Source of the DNA: Chaunax sp. Z400
Lineage: Eukaryota; Chordata; Actinopteri; Lophiiformes; Chaunacidae
NCBI GenBank assembly: GCA_037577475.1
Contig: JBAGJB010000170.1
Span: 248,001-312,000, forward strand
Direction: 5' to 3'
Length of the DNA: 64,000 nucleotides
The position numbers and the translations under genes were made by a program. This document shows, piece by piece, positions 21,683 through 32,606 of the stretch. The notes below the pieces were generated by a model. The model was given only the letters and a program-made list of their open reading frames with translations. It had not been told where the DNA came from and did no database searches. Within the stretch, counting starts at the first letter, position 1, and each line of letters starts with the position of its first letter.

Positions 21683-21943
21683 GGTATTATTACATAATGC
21701 ACCATGTTATTACATTTCCTAGAAAATAAAAAAGTTGCAAGTGCATTTTGTAATAATCTTCTCAAAATGTAATAACTTATTACATAATGTGGCAAAATTT
21801 ATTACCAAATGCGTTGGGGCAGTTTATTACAAAATGCGGCAGTTTATTACAAAATGAAATGAAAAAGTTATTACATTTTGGACGTTTATTAGTATAAACC
21901 TTTAGTATAAAAAAGCACCGTTATTACAAAATGCGGCTCAACA
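21683..21943 (+). repeat. Second, diverged TIR copy, interrupted by array units
   Basis: The order of ATTACAAAATG subrepeats matches the previous copy up to GTTTATTA. There, two array-like units (GTATAAACCTTTAGTATAAA) replace a few bases before GCACCGTTATT resumes. It ends GCGGCTCAACA, then directly the inverted 13-bp array. The 194 bp between the two TIR copies hold nothing I recognise. Confidence 0.75.
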
Positions 21944-23562
21944 AACCTTTAGTATAAACCTTTAGTTAAACCTTTAGTTAAACCTTTAGTTAAACCTTTA
22001 GTATAAACCTTTAGTATAAACCTCTAGTTAAACCTTTAGTATAAACCTTTAGTATAAACCTTTAGTATAAACCTTTAGTTAAACCTTTAGTATAAACCTT
22101 TAGTATAAACCTTTAGTTAAACCTTTAGTATAAACCTTTAGTTAAACCTTTAGTATAAACTTTTAGTCAAACCTTTAGTATAAACCTTTAGTATAAAAAT
22201 TTTAGTTAAACCTTTAGTATAAACCTTTAGTATAAACCTTTAGTATAAACCTTTAGTATAAACCTTTAGTTAAACCTTTAGTATAAACCTTTAGTATAAA
22301 CCTTTAGTATAAACCTTTAGTTAAACCTTTAGTATAAACCTTTAGTATAAACCTCTAGTTAAACCTTTAGTATAAACCTTTAGTATAAACCATTAACCTT
22401 TAGTTAAACCTTTAGTTAAACCTTTAGTATAAACCTTTAGTATAAACCTTGAGTTAAACCTTTAGTATAAACCTTGAGTTAAACCTTTAGTATAAACCTT
22501 GAGTTAAACCTTTAGTATAAACCTTTAGTTAAACCTTTAGTCAAACCTTTAGTATAAACCTTTTGTATAAACCTTTTGTATAAACCTTTAGTATAAACCT
22601 TTAGTATAAACCTTTAGTATAAACCTTTAGTTAAACCTTCATTATAAACCTTTATTATAAACCTTTAGTATAAACCTTTAGTATAAACCTTTATTATAAA
22701 CCTTTAGTATAAACCTTTAGTTAAACCTTTAGTATAAACCTTTAGTATAAACCTTTAGTTAAACCTTTAGTTAAACCTTTAGTATAAACCTTTAGTATAA
22801 ACCTTTAGTTAAACCTTTAGTATAAACCTTTAGTTAAACCTTTAGTATAAACCTTTAGTATAAACCTTTAGTTAAACCTTTAGTTAAACCTTTAGTTAAA
22901 CCTTTAGTATAAACCTTTAGTTAAACCTTTAGTATAAACCTTTAGTTAAACCTTTAGTATAAACCTTTAGTATAAACCTTTAGTATAAACCTTTAGTTAA
23001 ACCTTTAGTATAAACCTTTAGTATAAACCTTTAGTATAAACCTTTAGTATAAACCTTTAGTTGAACCTTTAGTATAAACCTTTAGTATAAACATTTAGTA
23101 TAAACCTTTAGTTAAACCTTTACTATAAACCTTTACTATAAACCTTTAGTAATAAACCTTTAGTAATAAACCTTTAGTATAAACCTTTAGTATAAACCTT
23201 TAGTATAAACCTTTAGTATAAACCTTTAGTATAAACCTTTAGTATAAACCTTTAGTATAAACCTTTAGTATAAACCTTTAGTATAAACCTTTATTATAAA
23301 CCTTTAGTATAAACCTTTAGTATAAACCTTTAGTATAAACCTTTAGTATAAACCTTTAGTATAAACCTTTAGTATAAACCTTTATTATAAACCTTTAGTA
23401 TAAACCTTTAGTATAAACCTTTATTATAAACCTTTATTATAAACCTTTAGTATAAACCTTTAGTATAAACCTTTATTATAAACCTTTAGTATAAACCTTT
23501 AGTTAAACCTTTAGTATAAACCTTTAGTATAAACCTTTAGTTAAACCTTTAGTATAAACTTT
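21944..23562 (-). repeat. 12/13-bp minisatellite in inverted orientation
   Basis: AGTATAAACCTTT and AGTTAAACCTTT units run for 1.6 kb; this is the reverse complement of 12,785-14,013. The array passes straight into the 9-bp satellite at TTTTATAGTATG. Its counterpart in the second block is 2.6 kb longer. Confidence 0.97.
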
Positions 23563-26500
23563 TATAGTATGTATAGTATGTACAGTATGTATAGTATGTA
23601 TAGTATGTACAGTATGAATAATATGTATAGTATCTACATTATGAATAGTATGTGTAGTATATACAGTATGTTTAGTATGAATAGTATGTATAGTATGAAT
23701 AGTATGTATAGTATGTATAGTATGTACAGTATGAATAGTATGTATAGTATGAATAGTATGAATGGTATGTACAGTATGAATAGTATGTACAGTATGTACA
23801 GTATGAATAGTATGTATAGTATGAATAGTATGTATAGTATGTACAGTATGAATAGTATGTACAGTATGAATAGTATGTATAGTATGTACAGTATGAATAG
23901 TATGTACAGTATGAATAGTATGTATAGTATGTACAGTATGAAGAGTATGTATAGTATGAATAGTATGTATAGTACGAATAGTATGTATATTATGAGTAGT
24001 ATGTATAGTATGTACAGTATGAATAGTATGTATAGTATAAATAGTATGTATAGTATGTACAGTATGTATAGTATGAATAGTATGAATAGTATGTACAGTA
24101 TGAATAGTATGTATAGTATGTACAGTATGAATAGTATGTATAGCATGAATAGTATGTATAGTATGTACAGTATGAATAGTATGTACAGTATGAATAGTAT
24201 GTATAGTATGTACAGTATGAATAGTATGTATAGTATGTACAGTATGAATAGTATGTATAGTATGTACAGTATGAATAGTATGAATAGTATGTATAGTATG
24301 TATAGTACGAATAGTATGTATAGTATGAGTAGTATGTATAGTATGTACAGTATGAATAGTATGTATAGTATGTACATTATGAATAGTATGAATAGTATGT
24401 ACAGTATGAATAGTATGAGTAGTATGTATAGTATGTACAGTATGAATAGTATGTATAGTATGTACATTATGAATAGTATGAATAGTATGTACAGTATGAA
24501 TAGTATGTATAGTATAAATAGTATGTATAGTATAAATAGTATGTATAGTATGTATAGTATAAATAGTATGTACAGTATGTATAGTATGTACAGTATGACT
24601 AGTATGTGTAGTATGAATAGTATGTATAGTAGGAATAGTATGTATAGTATGAATAGTATGTATAGTATGTACAGTATGAATAGTATGCATAGTACGTCTA
24701 GTATGTATAGTAGGAATAGTATGTACAGTATGAATAGTATGTATAGTATGTATAGTATGAATAGTATGTACAGTATGAATAGTATGTATAGTATGTATAG
24801 TAAAAATAGTATGTATAGTATGAATAGTATGTATAGTAGTAGTATGTGTAGTATGTATAGTATGAATAGTATGTATAGAATGAACAGTATGTATAGTATG
24901 AATAGTATGTATAGTATGTATAGTATGAATAGTATGTACAGTATGAATAGTATGTATAGTATGTATAGTAAAAATAGTATGTATACTATGAATAGTATGT
25001 ATAGTAGTAGTATGTGTAGTATGTATAGTATGTATAGTATGAATAGTATGAATAGTATGTATAGAATGAACAGTATGTATAGTATGAATAGTATGTATAG
25101 TATGTACAGTATGAATAGTATGTACAGCATGTATGGTATGTATTGTATGTACATTATGTAAAGTATGTATAGTATGAATAGTATGTATGGCATGTATAGT
25201 ATGAATAGTATGTATGGTATGCATGGTATGCATAGTATGTATAGAATTCATATGTATAGTATGAATAGTATGTATAGTATGAATAGTATGTATAGTATGA
25301 ATAGTATGTATAGTAGTAGTATGTGTAGAATGAATAGTATGTATAGTATGTATAGTATGAATAGTATGTATGGTATGCATGGTATGCATAGTATGTATAG
25401 AATTTATATGTATAGTATGTATAGTAAAAATAGTATGTATAGTATGAATAGTATGTATAGTAGTAGTATGTGTAGAATGAATAGTATGTATAATATGTAT
25501 AGTATGAATAGTATGTATAGTATGAATAGTAGTAGTATGTATAGAATGAATAGTATGTATAGTATGAATAGTATGTATAGTATGAATAGTATGTACAGTA
25601 TGAATAGTATTTTATAGTATGAATAGTATGTACAGTATGATTAGTATGTACAGTATGAATAGTATGTATAGTATGTACAGTATGAATAGTATGTATAGTA
25701 TAAATGGTATGTATGGCATGTATAGTATGAATAGTATATATGGTATGCATGGTATGCATAGTATGTATAGAATTTATATGTATAGTATGAATAGTATGTA
25801 TAGTATGTAAAGTAAAAAATAGTATGTATAGTATGAATAGTATGTATAGTAGTAGTATGTGTGGAAATAATAGTATGTATAGTATGTATAGTATGAATAG
25901 TATGTATAGAATGAATAGTATGTATAGTATAAATAGTATGTTTAGTAAAAAATATTATGTATATGTATGTAAAGTATGAATAGTATGTATAGTATGTATA
26001 GTATGTACAGTATGAATAGTATGTATAGTATAAATAGTATGTATAGTATGTATAGTATGTATAGTATAAACAGTATGTTTAGTATGAATAGTATGTATAG
26101 TATGAATAGTATGTATAGTATGTACAGTATGAATAGTATGTATAGTATGAATAGTATGAATAGTATGTACAGTATGAATAGTATGTATAGAATAAACAGT
26201 ATGTTTAGTATAAATAGTATGTACAGTATGAATAGTATGAATAGTATGTATAGTATGAATAGTAGTAGTATGTGTAGAATGAACAGTATGTATAGTATGA
26301 ATAGTATGTATAGTATAAATAGTATGTATGGCATGTATAGTATGAATAGTATGTATAGTAGTAGTATGTGTAGAAATAATAGTATGAATAGTATGTATAG
26401 TAGGAATAGTATGTATAGTATGAATAGTATGTATAGTATGTACAGTATGAATAGTACGCATAGTATGTATAGTATGTATAGTAGGAATAGTATGTACAGT

Positions 26501-27240
26501 ATGAATACTATGTATAGTATGTACAGTATGAATAGTATGTACAGTATGTATAGTATGTACAGTATGAATAGTATGTATAGTATGTACATTATGAATAGTA
26601 TGAATAGTATGTACAGTATGAATAGTATGTATAGTATAAATAGTATGTATAGTATAAATAGTATGTATAGTATGTATAGTATAAATAGTATGTACAGTAT
26701 ATATAGTATGAATAGTATGTACAGTATGTATAGTATGAATAGTATGTATAGTATGAATAGTATGTATGGTATGCATGGTATGCATAGTATGTATAGAATT
26801 TATATGTATAGTATGTATAGTAAAAATAGTATGTATAGTATGAATAGTATGTATAGTATGAATAGTATGTATAGTATGAATAGTATGTATAGTATGTACA
26901 GTATGTACAATATGAATAGTATGTATAGTATGTACAGTATGAATAGTATGTACAATATGAATAGTATGTATAGTATGTACAGTATGAATAGTATGTATAG
27001 TATGAATAGTATGTATAGTATGTATAGTATGTACAGTATGAATAGTATGTATAGTATGTACAGTATGAATAGTATGAATAGTATGTATAGTATGTACAGT
27101 ATGAATAGTATGAATAGTATGTATAGTATGTATAGTATGTATAGTATAAATAGTATGTACAGTATGAATAGTATGTATAGTATGAATAGTAGTCGTATGT
27201 GTAGAATGAACAGTATGTACAGTATGTATAGTATGAATAC
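23563..27240. repeat. 9-bp satellite, AGTATGTAT / AGTATGAAT / AGTATGTAC
   Basis: About 3.7 kb of 9-mers differ mostly at the last three positions. Because 9 is a multiple of 3 and the unit has few stops, both strands carry frames of hundreds of codons (MYSMNS, ILYILF, TIHTIH); I treat these as by-products. Landmark variants (GGTATGCATGGTATGCATAG) recur at about 25,205, 25,373, 25,740 and 26,766, which points to duplication of larger blocks. The array abuts gene A. Confidence 0.96.
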
Positions 27241-29832
27241 ATGTAGCTTGACCCCTCCCCTGGTCACCTCCCCCATCTTCGTGTAGAGCTGCACTCCCTC
27301 TGGGTCCTGGATGCAGTGGAGGTGGCGACGCTGGGTCCTCCAGATCTCCCCCATCCTGGCGCGGTCAATCAGCGGGACCCCCATGGTGTCCACAGCATTC
27401 CAGAAGTGATCCAGCACCTCCTGGATCAGACGGTCGGCTTCTGGCTGCGCCCTGATCCGCCGCCGGCAGTGAGGAGCCATCTCAGGAATGGTCAGGTGGA
27501 CGATGGCACCCGTCCCCATCTGGGACTGCTTTGCCCTCTTCAGCCGCTCCACATCCTCCCCGTCCCACTCAAAGATGGCAGTGGACAGGCGGGACATGAA
27601 GGGGCCGTACAGCAGGTTGGCGTCGGTGGTGACGCCCCTCGCGAAGCGTCGCAAGAGGTGCCACACATCCAGGCGGACCATCAGCTGGTCCCACTCACCA
27701 AACATCAGCCCGACCTAACAACGAATCATCAATCGGTCAGTCGTTTTAAATGGCAGCTGCAGTCAGCAGTGTGTCTGTGTGTGAGAGACGCCACGGTACC
27801 TTGGGCTGGTGGTTGCGAGTGCAGCAGTCCCGGTCCACGTAGAGCACCTGAGGGGGTGCCACCCTGGCCTCCCTGTAGCGCCGCATGAGCCCCTGCGCCA
27901 TGGCTACCAGTCCATCCCCCTCGCAGGCGGTGAGGACGGAGATGAGCACCTGCCCGTACTCGTTGCCCACGTTGGTCACCCATCCTGCTGTCCCAGCGGC
28001 CTTACCGGCCAGTTTCTTGGTCATCTGCATGAGACACAGTGAAGAACATTGTCACGTCACACACCGATTATACTTTCAAATAGTAAACATTGTCGGACAC
28101 ACTGAGAGCACAATCCATAGAAATGCGTGCATCTTCCTAATCACAGCTCACCTTCTTGGTGGAGTCCAGCTTCAAAATGCTGCCAAACACCGAGGTAAGC
28201 CTGGCCTTGGTCTCCGGCAGGCGGGCGAGGGCGTCCCGCACGTACACGGAGAGCAGCCAGGACGCAGAGGGCACTGGTGGCATCTTTGGCAGCTGCTGCA
28301 GGTCCTGCTGTTCCGTGACGCCGAGCAACTCCAACACAGAGAGGTAGCGGATGACGCGCCCCGCCCACTCTGAGCTGTGCTGGTCCCTCAAGGTTTTTCT
28401 GAGGCAAGCCGCACTTTTGCCCAAAGTGCGCTCCCTCAAATGCCCCACCACCGCCTTGTCGCAGGACAACCCGAGTGTGTGGTGAAGAGGTCAATCGTGT
28501 GCTATGCTGCAGTAAATAATTGAATGAATAAATAAATACACAAGCCTTCTTATTTCTGCTTACTTGTAGGTCAGGATGGCAGGAAACTGCATCTGGTGCC
28601 CCAGGTCCAGCTGGTCCATGATATCCTGGGACCAGGCAGCAACCTTGCGCTTACATGACAGGCATTCCAGGTACTCCGTGCCCATGAAGTACCAGCCTGT
28701 CATGTCCAGGACCCTCCGCACCGTCTTGTACAGACCAGCCCCTGTGAGTTTGTGGCCACATCCCTTGCACACAAACCTGCACGCCCACATCCTGTAGGGC
28801 GCCCACAGGAAGAAGCGTGTGTGAAAAAAGGGATGGCACGAGGCAGGGGGCTGCGCGTACAGGGGCCGGTCTCCTGGGGGGGACCACCAGAGATGGAGGT
28901 CACTGACGAGGACGGGATGTCCTCCCACACCTCTGGTGAAGAGAGCTCGGCCCAGCCAGTCCTGCTGCTCCACCGGCAGCGCCTTCCTCCACTTCTTGGG
29001 CAGCAGCTGCAACGTTCACATCGCATCCGTCAGTACTATTTTAAGTACTAATATCATTTTGCTTATTACTAGAAAATTATATCTCACCTCTGCACCGGTG
29101 GAGGTGGGCTGCGCGAGCTGTTTGGGGGGAGGGGGTCCTGAAGGTCCTGGGCGGGCGACAGGTGCTGCGGCATCCCTGGCAACTGCAAATTTCAGCCAGT
29201 CAGTCAGTCAGTCAGTCAGTCAGCCAGCCAGCCAGTTGAACGACTGACAGGACATGGCGTACAAAAAACCAAAATGCACTCACGCTGAGAGTCGACCTCC
29301 ACAGCAGCGGCGACGAGGACGTCGTCCGTCAGGTCACCGGATGCAGCGCCTGCACAAGAAGTGAATGTAGGACTGTATGACATTTGCACTTTTAACAGGA
29401 CTCGTGAGACGCCTACACAACAAGGGGAGAGGGTCTTACTGGTCGACGGACGTGCTGTGTCCTGGCGGGCAGGCGGAGTAGCCGCTGGAACTCTGGCCGC
29501 TGCATCCTGGTTGGTGCGACCGACCAAGTACACCTGCAGCTGCTTCAGCCGCGACCCGGCCTGTGGCTTCTGGCGCGTCACCCACTGCACGTACCTATGG
29601 ACAAACAGGGCAAACCGAATGAGTGTTTTCTCCATAGTTGACCTGTGAATTTTTACAATTGAAAAATGATGACTTCTCAATACTCACGTCCTGCTCTCCC
29701 GGTCAGTTGCTTCGTACAGTGAAGCATAGGTCCTGCTGGCGTGCACCCCAAAACCTACGCAACACTTATCCATGCCCCTCACCGACTCTGCTCCCTCCCG
29801 CATCCGCCGCTCCTTCACTGCCACCATGACAG
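27241..29832 (-). pseudogene. Gene A copy 1: DUF6729-like, transposase-like gene, truncated at both ends
   Basis: Exons on the minus strand: remnant 1 (29,832-29,688), 2 (29,642-29,440), 3 (29,349-29,284), 4 (29,182-29,088), 5 (29,006-28,564), 6 (28,470-28,152), 7 (28,024-27,800) and 8 (27,714-27,241). Exon 5 has paired cysteines (CRFVCKGCGHKL, LECLSCKRK) in a context I recognise as DUF6729-like. Exons 6-8 look like an RNase-H-fold transposase: ILKLDSTKK, WVTNVGNEYGQVLISV, VLYVDRDCC and MVRLDVWHLLRRF. Phases agree at all junctions except the exon 6 acceptor, where the AG is replaced by GG. The start codon is lost to a minisatellite at 29,833. Exon 8 runs without a stop into the 9-bp satellite, adding an ILYILF-type tail to about 26,800. 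It is probably non-functional; the assignment rests on motif memory. Confidence 0.7.
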
Positions 29833-30285
29833 ACCAAAACACACACAAATTATAAAAACACACCGCAAAACACACACAAATTATAAAAACACACCGCAAA
29901 ACACACACAAATTATAAAAACACACCGCAAAACACACACAAATTATAAAAACACACCGCAAAACACACACAAATTATAAAAACACACCGCAAAACACACA
30001 CAAATTATAAAAACACACCGCAAAACACACACAAATTATAAAAACACACCGCAAAACACACACAAATTATAAAAACACACCGCAAAACACACACAAATTA
30101 TAAAAACACACCGCAAAACACACACAAATTATAAAAACACACCGCAAAACACACACAAATTATAAAAACACACCGCAAAACACACACAAATTATAAAAAC
30201 ACACTGCAAAACACACACAAATTATAAAAACATACTGCAAAACACACACAAATTATAAAAACACACTGCAAAACACACAAATTAT
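29833..30285. repeat. 31-bp A/C-rich minisatellite, about 14 copies
   Basis: Units contain ACACACACAAATTATAAAAA and CACACCGC; the last few copies vary (CACACTGC, CATACTGC). It replaces the 5' part of exon 1 of gene A copy 1. Its composition matches the A-rich 51-bp duplication next to the charged exon at 3850-3951, so it may be an expanded form of that 3' UTR. Confidence 0.92.
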
Positions 30286-30517
30286 ATAAAGGCAAAGCAA
30301 ATATACACATACAAAGAAAAGACACACACAAACAAAAAAGATAAGATAAACACACTGCACACAATTATGTTCTAAAAATAAACAAATCCATCACTTCCCC
30401 CCCTCTGCTTCTCTTTCCTGTCTCTTCCTTCTGTCCTGTTTTCTCTTTTCCTTTCTCTTCATTTTCTGCGCAAGTCTTTGCTCCTTCCTTTTGAATCTTT
30501 CTGCTCTCCTCTTTGCC
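30286..30517 (-). pseudogene. Diverged fragment of the Arg/Lys-rich exon (gene B-like)
   Basis: On the minus strand 30,517-30,390 encodes RRAERFKRKEQRLAQKMKRK and then RRKRQEREAEGGK with a stop. This aligns residue by residue with the charged exon at 4198-3955, although the DNA has clearly diverged. The following A-rich sequence also resembles the flank at 3830-3960. It is cut at 30,517 by a gene A shard, so it is a fragment. Confidence 0.5.
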
Positions 30518-30559
30518 AACAAGGGGAGAGGGTCTTACTGGTCGACGGACATGCTGTGT
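30518..30559 (-). other. 42-bp shard of gene A (exon 2/intron 2 border)
   Basis: This piece matches 220-261 (and 29,419-29,460) with one substitution. It includes the exon 2 donor GTAAGACC. It sits between the gene B fragment and the 9-bp satellite, with no other gene A sequence around it. Confidence 0.8.
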
Positions 30560-32606
30560 ACAGTATGAATAATATGTATAGTATGTACAGTATGAATAAT
30601 ATGTATAGTATCTACAGTATGTTTAGTATGAATAGTATGTATAGTATGAATAGTATGTATAGTATGTACAGTATGAATAGTATGTACAGTATGAATAGTA
30701 TGTACAGTATGAATAGTATGAATAGTATGTACAGTATGAATAGTATGTATAGTATGTACAGTATGAATAGTATGTATAGTATGTACAGTATGAATAGTAT
30801 GAATAGTATGTATAGTATGTATAGTATGTACAGTATGAATAGTATGAATAGTATGTATAGTATGTACGGTATGAACAGTATGTACAGTATGTACAGTATG
30901 AATAGTATGTACAGTATGTACAGTATGTACAGTATGTACAGTATGAATAGTATGTATAGAATGTATAGTATGTATAGTATGTATAGTATAAATAGTATGT
31001 ACAGTATGAATAGTATGTATAGTATGTACAGTATGAATAGTATGAATAGTATGTATAGTATGTACAGTATGAATAGTATGTATAGTATGTACAGTATGAA
31101 TAGTATGTATAGTATGTACAGTATGAATAGTATGTATAGTATGTACAGTATGAATAGTATGTATAGTATGTACAGTATGAATAGTATGTATAGTATGTAC
31201 AGTATGAATAGTATGTATAGTATGTACAGTATGAATAGTATGTACAGTATGTACAGTATGAACAGTATGAATAGTATGTATAGTATGTACAGTATGTATA
31301 GCATGAATAGTATGTATAGTATGTACAGTATGAATAGTATGTACAGTATGAATAGTATGTATAGTATGTACAGTATGTATAGTATGTACAGTATGAATAG
31401 TATGTACAGTATGAATAGTATGTACAGTATGTACAGTATGAATAGTATGTACAGTATGTACAGTATGTATAGTACGAATAGTATGTATAGTATGAGTAGT
31501 ATGTATAGTATGTACAGTATGAATAGTATGTACAGTATGAATAGTATGTATAGTATGAATAGTATGTATAGTATAAATAGTATGTATAGTATAAATAGTA
31601 TGTATAGTATAAATAGTATGTATAGTATAAATAGTATGTGTAGTATGTATAGTATAAATAGTATGTACAGTATGTATAGTATGAATAGTATGTACAGTAT
31701 GTATAGTATGAATAGTATGTATAGTATGTACAGTATGAATAGTATGTGTAGTATGTACAGTATGACTAGTATGAATAGTATGTATAGTATGTACAGTAGG
31801 AATAGTATGTATAGTAGGAATAGTATGTATAGTATGAATAGTATGTATAGTACGAATAGTATGTATAGTACGAATAGTATGTACAGTATGAGTAGTATGT
31901 ATAGTATGTACAGTATGTATAGTATGTACAGTATGTACATTATGAATAGTATGAATAGTATGTACAGTATGAATAGTATGTATAGTATAAATAGTATGTA
32001 TAGTATAAATAGTATGTGTAGTATGTATAGTATGTGTAGTATGTATAGTATAAATAGTATGTACAGTATGTATAGTATGAATAGTATGTACAGTATGTAC
32101 AGTATGTACAGTATGAATAGTATGTATAGTATGTACAGTATGTACAGTATGTACAGTATGAACAGTATGTATAGTAGGAATAGTATGTATAGTATGAATA
32201 GTATGAATAGTATGAATAGTATGTACAGTATGAATAGTATGTACAGTATGAATAGTATGTATAGTATGAATAGTATGTATAGTAGGTACAGTATGAATAG
32301 TATGTACAGTATGAATAGTATGTACAGTATGAATAGTATTTACAGTATGAATAGTATGTATAGTATGAATAGTATGTATAGTATGTATAGTATGTACAGT
32401 ATGAATAGTATGTATAGTATGTACAGTATGAATAGTATGAATAGTATGAATAGTATGTATAGTATGTACAGTATGAACAGTATGTATAGTATGAACAGTA
32501 TGTATAGTATGTACAGTATGAATAGTATGTATTGTATGTACAGTATGAATAGTATGTATAGTATGTACAGTATGAATAGTATGTACAGTATGTATAGTAT
32601 GAATAC
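30560..32606. repeat. 9-bp satellite, second array
   Basis: About 2 kb of the same AGTATGNAN units as at 23,563-27,240, in the same orientation and joined to gene A copy 2 at the same base. Long frames on both strands are by-products of the period. Confidence 0.96.

Larger units (their letters stand above)
12785..23562. mobile_element. Composite fold-back-like element with tandem-repeat arms around a transposase gene
   Basis: The outer arms are the same 12/13-bp array in opposite orientation (12,785-14,013 and 21,944-23,562). Both meet the same inner terminus symmetrically: AAAGGTT joined to TGTTGAGCCGC on the left, and GCGGCTCAACA joined to AACCTTT on the right. Inside are TIR copies at 14,014, 16,523, 21,488 and 21,943, and the transposase gene at 18,156-20,651. 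Since array orientation flips across the insert, the arrays belong to the arms and are not just a target into which an element inserted. No target duplication is visible outside the arms, so the outer limits are tentative. Confidence 0.5.

Noticed and set aside
12785..23562. Maverick/Polinton element
   Set aside because: It has an integrase, but no protein-primed DNA polymerase, packaging ATPase, capsid protein or adenovirus-type protease is present.
21944..23562. Telomere-like repeat (TTTAG-containing unit)
   Set aside because: The 12/13-bp unit has no TTAGGG and occurs in both orientations inside a transposon-like structure.
23524..25389. Frames of 500-630 codons in the 9-bp arrays (also 58,803-60,707 and 30,478-32,652)
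   Set aside because: They follow from a 9-bp period with few stops; several frames are open at once on both strands and the products are monotonous. No gene evidence.
29833..30285. CRISPR-like array (regular 31-bp period)
   Set aside because: Units are contiguous with no unique spacers, in a vertebrate genome; an ordinary minisatellite.
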